A DNA stretch of 41,594 bases from NCBI GenBank assembly GCA_030668705.1, contig DAOVFB010000003.1:1-41594 (forward strand), written 5' to 3'. This stretch comes from Candidatus Stahliibacteriota bacterium (lineage in GTDB: Bacteria; Hydrothermota; UBA3072). Below are positions 35,998 to 41,594 of the stretch, piece by piece (position 1 is the stretch's first letter; each line of letters opens with the position of its first letter). The translations under genes and the position numbers were made by a program. The notes under the pieces are model-generated. The model was not told the DNA's origin and searched no databases. It saw only the letters and a program-made list of their open reading frames with translations.

Positions 35998-37054
35998 GAT
36001 TACCCAATCTATGCTTTAATTCTCCCAGTTTTTCTGATATCTTATCCTTATTCGTATATATATTCTCAAGTTCACTGGCTATAGTTTTCGGGTTAACATC
36101 CTTTTGAAAAAGTTCAGGGACCACCTTTTCGGAATATATAAGATTTATCAGGCCAAAATACCTAACCTTAACCAGAAGCCTGGCGATAATTAAGGATAGA
36201 AGTGATAATTTGTAGACAATTACCATAGGTGTATGGAATATCCCTGCTTCGATTGTTGCCGTACCAGAAGTAACCACTGCAAGGTCACATGCTTTTAGTA
36301 TATCATAGGTCTTATCACAAAATACAGGTATGTTGTCCAGTAGTTTTCCCCCAACATCCTCTATGAGTGGTAGAAGTTTCTCGTTGTGTATGGCAACAAC
36401 CGCTTCGCTCCCTGGATGGTTCTTTTTAAATAACATGAATGCACCGAGCATAGGAGACAGGAGCCTTTTTATCTCTGATTCTCTTGAACCAGGGAGCAGG
36501 GCAACTAAAAGGTCGCCTTTTGACAGGTCTTCCCTTTTAAGCTTACCCGGGGCAACTGCAATATCCAGCAGGGGATTTCCCGGGTAGGTGACATTTATTG
36601 CCTCTTTCCTAAAAAATTTTTCTTCAAAGGGTAATATAACGAAAAGATGTCTGAAGTATTTCCTGAGGTGTCTCACTCTCCAGCCCCCCCATGCCCACAC
36701 CTGTGGGGTTATAAAATAGAAAACCGGTATACCATTATTTTTTAAATGCCTGGCAATAGGAATGTTAAATCCTGGAAAATCAACGGTAACTGCAAAATCG
36801 AAGTATTCTCTCTTTATGTACCTGGAGATTTCTCTCCGCGCTTCTCGCAAGGAGGAAAGCTTACTAAAAACCTCACTAAAACCTATAACGCTTATTTTAT
36901 CAGAGGGATAGATAATCCGGGCCCCTTCTTCAATCATTTTATCCCCCCCGATACCAAAGAATTGTATATCGGGTCTAATTAGTTTTAACGATCTAATAAG
37001 TTTGGAAGCATGGAGATCGCCAGAGGCTTCTCCGGTAATGAATAGTGCCTTCAT
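35951..37054 (-). CDS. lpxB: Lipid-A-disaccharide synthase
   Basis: A 367-residue glycosyltransferase family 19 protein with FITGEASGDLHASKLI at the N terminus, FFGIGGDKM, FYFITPQVWAWG, PGNPLLD, LLPGSRESEI and the donor-binding TSGTATIEAGIFHTPMVIVY. It condenses UDP-diacylglucosamine with lipid X to form the lipid A disaccharide on the cytoplasmic face of the inner membrane. The start overlaps the stop of the oxidoreductase gene by 1 nt. The other lpx genes are outside the window. Confidence 0.97.
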   Translation of the reverse strand: MKALFITGEASGDLHASKLIRSLKLIRPDIQFFGIGGDKMIEEGARIIYPSDKISVIGFSEVFSKLSSLREARREISRYIKREYFDFAVTVDFPGFNIPIARHLKNNGIPVFYFITPQVWAWGGWRVRHLRKYFRHLFVILPFEEKFFRKEAINVTYPGNPLLDIAVAPGKLKREDLSKGDLLVALLPGSRESEIKRLLSPMLGAFMLFKKNHPGSEAVVAIHNEKLLPLIEDVGGKLLDNIPVFCDKTYDILKACDLAVVTSGTATIEAGIFHTPMVIVYKLSLLSLIIARLLVKVRYFGLINLIYSEKVVPELFQKDVNPKTIASELENIYTNKDKISEKLGELKHRLGNHGCYDRIAHSLLSMV

Positions 37055-38019
37055 TAAGGGTTTTCTTTATGGGGCAAATTAATATTTACTCTATCTGCTC
37101 TACTCTCAATCCTATCTAAGATTTGGTGAGCAAGGGTAAAAGCTGCTCTTGTTTCTTCAGGGTTAACCTCTATTTTCTTGTTTTCTAAACAAGTATCGAT
37201 GAACGATTGGATTTCCAATCGAAGCGGTTCTTCAGTGGGGACTTCGACTTCTTCTTCTGTAATCTCAGGCATGCCGTTATTTATCATTCTATGATACACA
37301 GTTACTTTTTTGTTAAGAGAATCAACAGAGATATAGGAATATTTCTGCCAGAAACGGATCTTTCTTAATTTCCCTAAAGATATTCGCGAGGCAGTCAGAT
37401 TGGCTATAGCTCCATTCTTGAATTCCAGCCGTGCATTAGCTATATCTATATTATCAGTAAGAACAGGAATTCCACAGGCTGATATATGTTCAATTGGACT
37501 CTTGATGCATTGTAGTATTATATCGAGGTCATGGACCATAAGGTCCAGAACAACTGAAACATCTGTTCCTCTTCCATAAAATGGCGATAGGCGGTGTGCT
37601 TCAATAAAAAGTGGTCTCTCAACAATTCCCCTGGCGGCAAGGATAGCAGGGTTGAAACGTTCTACATATCCCACACGGAGAAGAAGGTTCTTTCCAAGGG
37701 CAGTGGAGATAATCTCTTCAGCTTCCCGTAAATCGAGTGATATTGGTTTTTCTACAAGGATATGATTCCCTTGCTTGAGAGCATCAAGTGCAATATCTCT
37801 GTGTGTTGAAGTTGAGGTTGCTATTACAACTACATCTGTTAGCTTGAGAAGCTCTATTCTGTCTTTAAAAAAGGAACAATTACATTTTTTGGCTATTTCC
37901 TTACCTCTGCTTTCATCAATATCGCATATCCCGACTAATTCACTATCCGGAAGTTCTGATAGAATTCTTGCATGGTGGTGTCCCATGTGTCCTACACCTA
38001 TTACTCCACTTTTAAGCAT
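37054..38019 (-). CDS. Gfo/Idh/MocA family oxidoreductase, candidate UDP-GlcNAc 3-dehydrogenase (GnnA-like)
   Basis: A 321-residue protein with an N-terminal Rossmann fold (GVIGVGHMGHHHARIL), the family motif VEKPIS and a VVLDLMVHDLDI segment in the C-terminal domain. The immediate neighbour is lpxB. In Acidithiobacillus ferrooxidans the gnnA and gnnB genes lie between lpxA and lpxB; GnnA, a protein of this family, oxidises UDP-GlcNAc so that GnnB can install a 3-amino group for amide-linked lipid A. That parallel suggests GnnA here, but the family is broad and no gnnB is visible. The superfamily is certain, the substrate is inferred. Confidence 0.9.
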   Translation of the reverse strand: MLKSGVIGVGHMGHHHARILSELPDSELVGICDIDESRGKEIAKKCNCSFFKDRIELLKLTDVVVIATSTSTHRDIALDALKQGNHILVEKPISLDLREAEEIISTALGKNLLLRVGYVERFNPAILAARGIVERPLFIEAHRLSPFYGRGTDVSVVLDLMVHDLDIILQCIKSPIEHISACGIPVLTDNIDIANARLEFKNGAIANLTASRISLGKLRKIRFWQKYSYISVDSLNKKVTVYHRMINNGMPEITEEEVEVPTEEPLRLEIQSFIDTCLENKKIEVNPEETRAAFTLAHQILDRIESRADRVNINLPHKENP

Positions 38020-38034
38020 GGAATTCTCCCATTA

Positions 38035-39090
38035 TTAAATGGCTCCTGTTCTTTCTGCTGCATCAAGGGCTTTTTCCTTATCAATGCCGATATGTTCTAA
38101 GATGGTATAACGATCCGGTCTTATCTCGAGGGCGTAAACAAGAGCTTTTATAACATCACCTTTTGAAATATTCAACTCTATAGCTGTTGTTGGTATGCCC
38201 CATTTTTTAAATATTAAAATGATACGTTTCCAATCGTCACCTCGAAGGTAGGTAGTAAGGATGAGACCAAGACCTGCCTGTTCTCCATGGAGAGCAGGCC
38301 CACCTGCAATGGTGTCGAGAGCATGGCTGAATTTGTGTTCTGCTCCACTACAGGGTTTACTTGACCCTGCTATGCCCATTGATATCCCACTTAAACTCAG
38401 GCTGCCCACCAGGTTTTTTAAAAATTCCTCTTCCTGGATGTTATCGGAATCTGATGTCAAAATTGATTCTGCAGCACCCCTTGAAAGTAAAGCCGCAAAT
38501 TCATCAAATTTATCCCCTTTGATTTTTCGGGCTAATTCCCAGTCCTTAACAGCTGATATATTGGAGAGTAGGTCCCCGATTCCCGCTCTAATTGTCCTTA
38601 TAGGTGCGTTTTTTATTATTGAAAGATCAGCAATTACTCCTAAGGGCATTTTTGTTATTATGCTTCTCTTCTCCCTTCCATATGTAATTACAGATACAGG
38701 AGAGGAAATTCCATCATTTGCAACAGTGGTTGGGATCGAGATAAAATTTATTTCTTCTGCAGCTCCTGCATATTTTCCAACATCAATAACCTTTCCACCC
38801 CCGACCCCAATCACCACATCATAGTTTGAATGTTTTATTGAAGACCTTACTTTTTCTGCTGTTTCTATTGTAGAATCCGAAATCTTTATTACATCAACTG
38901 TTTTACCTAGACCTTTTAGTATATCCACTACCCTTTGACCTGCAACATTGTAGGTAGTGTTGCCTGAAAGTAGTAACATCTTGTCAAATGAGAGGTTAGC
39001 CTCCGAGAGGATGTCTCCAATTTTTTCAACGCAATCTTCATCGATATGTAAGAATACAGGTATATCGATAACCCTTGATATAAGTGCCAT
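38035..39090 (-). CDS. egsA: Archaeal-type sn-glycerol-1-phosphate dehydrogenase
   Basis: A 351-residue protein of the iron-alcohol/glycerol dehydrogenase fold. Signature segments are VIGVGGGKVIDVGKYA, SIPTTVANDGISSPVSVI, GIGDLLSNISAVKDW, SSKPCSGAEHKFSHALD and LHGEQAGLG. Likely metal ligands are D173, H252 (or H256) and H268. The length and motifs match archaeal EgsA better than the longer bacterial AraM. It reduces dihydroxyacetone phosphate to G1P, the backbone of archaeal ether lipids. It heads the operon with the GnnA-like gene and lpxB (15-bp gap). No GGGP synthase is in the window. Confidence 0.9.
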   Translation of the reverse strand: MALISRVIDIPVFLHIDEDCVEKIGDILSEANLSFDKMLLLSGNTTYNVAGQRVVDILKGLGKTVDVIKISDSTIETAEKVRSSIKHSNYDVVIGVGGGKVIDVGKYAGAAEEINFISIPTTVANDGISSPVSVITYGREKRSIITKMPLGVIADLSIIKNAPIRTIRAGIGDLLSNISAVKDWELARKIKGDKFDEFAALLSRGAAESILTSDSDNIQEEEFLKNLVGSLSLSGISMGIAGSSKPCSGAEHKFSHALDTIAGGPALHGEQAGLGLILTTYLRGDDWKRIILIFKKWGIPTTAIELNISKGDVIKALVYALEIRPDRYTILEHIGIDKEKALDAAERTGAI

Positions 39091-39103
39091 TTCTTCTTCA
39101 CAT

Positions 39104-39131
39104 ACTTTAAGCCTGAAGGTGATTTTGTCAA
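39104..39131 (-). promoter_or_regulatory. Possible promoter of the G1P dehydrogenase-lipid A operon
   Basis: On the minus strand TTGACA (39131-39126), a 16-bp spacer and TAAAGT (39109-39104), just before the GAAGAAGAA run and the ATG at 39090. A perfect palindrome (GGGAGAAATTTCTCCC, 39136-39151) of the dispersed repeat family sits directly upstream. Confidence 0.42.
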
Positions 39132-39707
39132 TGGGGGGAGAAATTTCTCCCTACCCCCAATTTTTTTAACCGCAGAGACCTCAGAGGACGCAGAGCCCCA
39201 CCAATCCACTTTATTTTTTATGTTTTCAGAGGGGGAAAGAGAGAAAAAGAATTTGGTAGGTGTATTCAATTGAACACCCCTTTCGTGAATCGATCGAAAT
39301 TTTGGATTTTGGGACAACCTCCTTGCTTTGTGCCGAATCTTGTCGTAAAAGATTGTAGGCTTGCCCCGCTTGCCATATGTAATCTTATTGCATTGTGGTG
39401 CAATGTTTGCTATTTTACAGGGCACGAATTTATTCGTGCAATAGTAGAGATGAGGCATTGCCTCGTCTCTACTATCCTCAAATTGCGAGGTTTACCTGTC
39501 TTTGCTTTCCACGCGCAGTCGAGCATCCTTTGTGTGTTTTGTGTGAGAATAGAGGATGGCAGGGATGTGGTTTTGAAACCCAACACCGTGATTTTTTTAC
39601 ATGATGAAGGAAATGGATTATAGTAAGTAAAATTAAGAAGTAAAAATCTAAAATAAGGTATTGTCTTTTGATAGTTTTGGAACAAATTAGTTATATAGGG
39701 AGGAATT
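39132..39707. repeat. Repeat-rich intergenic stretch, no gene seen
   Basis: Holds the palindrome GGGAGAAATTTCTCCC followed by TACCCCC (39136-39158) and a CCGCAGAGACCTCAGAGGACG run near 39170. It also has an imperfect GGTGT/ACACC hairpin near 39257, GCACGAAT/ATTCGTGC (39422-39439), and an imperfect GTAGAGATGAGGC...GCCTCGTCTCTAC hairpin (39444-39472). ORFs called here (38928-39458, 39270-39623 and others) contain repeat text only. The end carries a GGGAGGAAT ribosome site for the next gene. Confidence 0.7.
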
Positions 39708-41159
39708 ATGATTTTTTATGCTATATTGCTTATGCAGATTTTTATTGGTCAATCAGGAAGCAGTAAAAAACCAGCAGAAAAACTCCCGTTAGCCGAAAAA
39801 CTCTTTCCAGAGGCAGAACTCATCTGGAGTAAGACCTTTGAAGGGAAGATGATAGACTTTGCTATAGCAGAAAAGAGCGGGCATATAGCGATTGGAGCAG
39901 TAAAAGAAAATTGGAAAGGACGGGTATATCTCTTTACTCAGGACGGAAAACTCTTATGGACAAAAGAGAATGGGAAGGATTCTGAGATAAAAAAAAGTGC
40001 TGGTATTAAGGTCTCAGTTTCTGACAGTTGTGAGACCATAGGCATTTTCTGGTGGGGAGACTTTGAACGGGAAGAAGTTCAGGTGTATGACATCACCGGG
40101 GAGAAACTCTATTCATGTGAACATGGAATGTCTGGGGTTGGTGTTGAAATTTCTCCTGGAGGAGGTTATGTAAAACACGCCTGGTTCTTTGATAAAACAG
40201 GTAAAAGGATAGTGCTCAGGGATATTCTAAAGGGGCTTCCTATTGAAAAACTACGCCGTAGGATAGAATACAAAAATGGAACCTATTCACCGTACATTTA
40301 CAGAGGTATAAAATTCGCCTTTGTTTCAGAAAAGGAGATTGCAGTTCTACTTGATAAGGAACTTTATTTCTACTCTTTCCCGGAAGGTGAATTGAAATGG
40401 AAGAGTGAAGAATTAGAGGGAGGTGGAAAGATTACAGTTCAGGGAAGATACATCTTGCGTAGTGGAGATCAGAAGGTTTATCTTTTTAACAAAGACGGTA
40501 GATTGATTTGGGAGGCAAAAAAATTTGCAAAAAAATGTGTGAGAAGTTATGAAGGTGATGATAGGAAAATCCTTGTTTTTAATCGCAAAACAGGGAAATC
40601 AGAAGAGGTGAAATATGTGGGTACAAGAACCGTTGTTCCTGTTCCCAAAACGAAGGAAGAAAAGGAGAGGGATAAGAAATTAGATTCTCAACCCGTGAAC
40701 TTAGGGGAAGCCAGGGAGCCAGAGAGGAAGTTATATTATCATACTGTGTCCTTTTCTACTGATATGAAATATCTTGCAATTCACGCATGGGGAAGGATAC
40801 TCCTTTTTGATTCAAAAACAGGGGAAATAAAGTTATGCACTTCCAGGCTTGAAAGTGATATTGGTACTGTGAACTTATTGTGTTTAGGAGATAAAGTTTT
40901 GCTCTCAGGATACACAGGTAGTTATGTGAAGGATATATACAAAGGATACTGGACATATATTCTACACTTTGATAAAGAATGGAATATTATTGATGAATCG
41001 TGGGAAAAAGGATTGGTATTTGGGACTTCTACTTCTCCTCTAATCGGTATATATGAGAGCAATGCAACAGGAAAGACAGAGAGTGGTTACGACGAAGGTG
41101 TATTAGGGTATGAAAATGCTACAGTCTTCACCATTAATATTCTTAAAATAAGAGATTGA
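39708..41159 (+). CDS. Secreted beta-propeller-like (PQQ/WD-like) protein of unknown function
   Basis: A 483-residue protein with a short hydrophobic leader (MIFYAILLMQIFIG) and then repeated strand groups typical of PQQ-type or WD-like propellers: RVYLFTQDGKLLWTKE, EVQVYDITGEKLYS, KVYLFNKDGRLIWEAK and ILLFDSKTGEIKL. No catalytic motif is recognised. It is monocistronic with a strong ribosome site (GGGAGGAATT). The leader is short, and whether it is cleaved or serves as an anchor is unclear. Probably a periplasmic or surface propeller acting in binding or scaffolding. Confidence 0.7.
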   Translation: MIFYAILLMQIFIGQSGSSKKPAEKLPLAEKLFPEAELIWSKTFEGKMIDFAIAEKSGHIAIGAVKENWKGRVYLFTQDGKLLWTKENGKDSEIKKSAGIKVSVSDSCETIGIFWWGDFEREEVQVYDITGEKLYSCEHGMSGVGVEISPGGGYVKHAWFFDKTGKRIVLRDILKGLPIEKLRRRIEYKNGTYSPYIYRGIKFAFVSEKEIAVLLDKELYFYSFPEGELKWKSEELEGGGKITVQGRYILRSGDQKVYLFNKDGRLIWEAKKFAKKCVRSYEGDDRKILVFNRKTGKSEEVKYVGTRTVVPVPKTKEEKERDKKLDSQPVNLGEAREPERKLYYHTVSFSTDMKYLAIHAWGRILLFDSKTGEIKLCTSRLESDIGTVNLLCLGDKVLLSGYTGSYVKDIYKGYWTYILHFDKEWNIIDESWEKGLVFGTSTSPLIGIYESNATGKTESGYDEGVLGYENATVFTINILKIRD

Positions 41160-41176
41160 AGGATGTGTCAGGGAAT

Positions 41177-41240
41177 TCTTATTCTGATACAACAATATTT
41201 TCTATGTTTTTAGAATAAGATTTTATCTGTTTTTTTAACT
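41177..41240 (+). terminator. Possible terminator after the propeller gene
   Basis: TCTTATTCT (41177-41185) pairs with AGAATAAGA (41212-41220) across a 26-nt loop, followed by TTTTATCTGTTTTTTT. The long AT-rich loop and AT-rich stem make this uncertain. Confidence 0.35.
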
Positions 41241-41594
41241 GGCATCCTCCAAAATTTTACGCTCAGACCCAGGCAATGCAGTAATTGCAAGAATTAACAA
41301 TGAAATTCTTCTGTAGGGGCGTATGGCTGATGGTGTGCCCAAATCCCTTTTTTTTGTCCTTTTTTGCGGTAGCGTGGGGCTTGTCCCCCGCGTCGGTCGG
41401 GGATAAACCCCGACGCTACAATATTTTCCACAAAATGCTTAATTAAATGTCCCAACAGAAACGGATGGATTCTTAGGTTTTGCCCCAGCTTCGGCTATAC
41501 GCCCTTTAGATTAGTTCAATCAGTGAAAATCAGCGTCGAAAATACGGTGGGGATGAAGGGTAACAAAACACTCATTCTGAAAACCGTGCAGGAA
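41241..41594. repeat. Repeat-containing intergenic end of window, no gene seen
   Basis: Contains a degenerate TGTAGGGGCGTATGG...GTGTGCCC element (about 41313-41340). A compound hairpin follows at 41369-41419, with outer stem GTAGCGT/ACGCTAC and two inner GGGG/CCCC hairpins. No coding region is supportable in the rest. Confidence 0.6.

Noticed and set aside
38928-39458. 176-residue minus-strand ORF over the start of the G1P dehydrogenase gene
   Set aside because: It lies in another frame of the firm egsA gene and then runs through dispersed repeats; the translation shows no family pattern.
39270-39623. 117-residue plus-strand ORF in the intergenic repeats (also 39395-39604 and 39410-39685)
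   Set aside because: Translations consist of repeat text in several frames on both strands, with no ribosome site; coding is not supported.

Overview
The window (41.6 kb, AT-rich, densely packed) looks like chromosomal DNA around the dnaA-dnaN region of an uncultured diderm bacterium. The diderm call rests on lipid A genes (lpxB, an MsbA-like exporter, a DUF374 acyltransferase), a TamB protein and several outer-membrane-barrel proteins. Secreted proteins with beta-propellers, a C-terminal FlgD-like/T9SS-like sorting domain, FecR and Ig-like repeats, plus an archaeal-type glycerol-1-phosphate dehydrogenase, fit an FCB-related candidate lineage such as WOR-3/Stahlbacteria. That placement is inference; there is no rRNA in the window. 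No tRNA, rRNA, CRISPR array, transposase or phage gene was seen.

Layout. (1) 1-5165: a repeat-rich intergenic stretch, then on the minus strand a peptidase/beta-propeller/Omp85-barrel fusion, a YifB/ComM AAA ATPase and a tiny zinc-ribbon protein with its own terminator-like hairpin. (2) 5166-19808: one very long minus-strand operon, mostly with overlapping or touching genes. Its order of transcription is a receptor fusion (MCP signalling module joined to an oligopeptide-type solute-binding domain, with no signal peptide or membrane span seen), CheW, CheY, CheA, CheC, a giant TPR protein, a PATAN/DUF4388 protein, three Roadblock/LC7 proteins and TamB. (3) 19809-22505: divergent dnaA and dnaN on the plus strand, with DnaA boxes between them (probable oriC). 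(4) 22511-28707: DUF523, ribosomal protein bL28, and an operon of outer-membrane-like protein, FecR/coiled-coil protein, ECF sigma factor, zf-HC2 anti-sigma factor and an Ig-repeat secreted protein. (5) 28708-33515: intergenic palindromic repeats, a large secreted propeller protein with a sorting domain and a textbook terminator, and a secreted HExxH protein. (6) 33516-39090: an MsbA-like ABC exporter converging on an operon of G1P dehydrogenase, a Gfo/Idh/MocA oxidoreductase (possible GnnA), LpxB and a DUF374 acyltransferase. (7) 39091-41594: more palindromic repeats and one secreted propeller-like protein.

The most striking system is the chemosensory operon. It has a complete phospho-relay core (CheA, CheY, CheW, CheC) but no CheR or CheB and no motility genes in view. 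Its only receptor appears wholly cytoplasmic and carries a periplasmic-type peptide-binding domain. It is co-transcribed with Roadblock, PATAN and TPR proteins, which in other bacteria belong to MglA/MglB-type GTPase and polarity or pilus control, and it ends in the envelope lipid-transport gene tamB. The second notable point is an archaeal-type G1P dehydrogenase heading a lipid A operon. The third is a family of intergenic palindromes with variable stems but a constant GTAG/CTAC edge, found in five intergenic regions.
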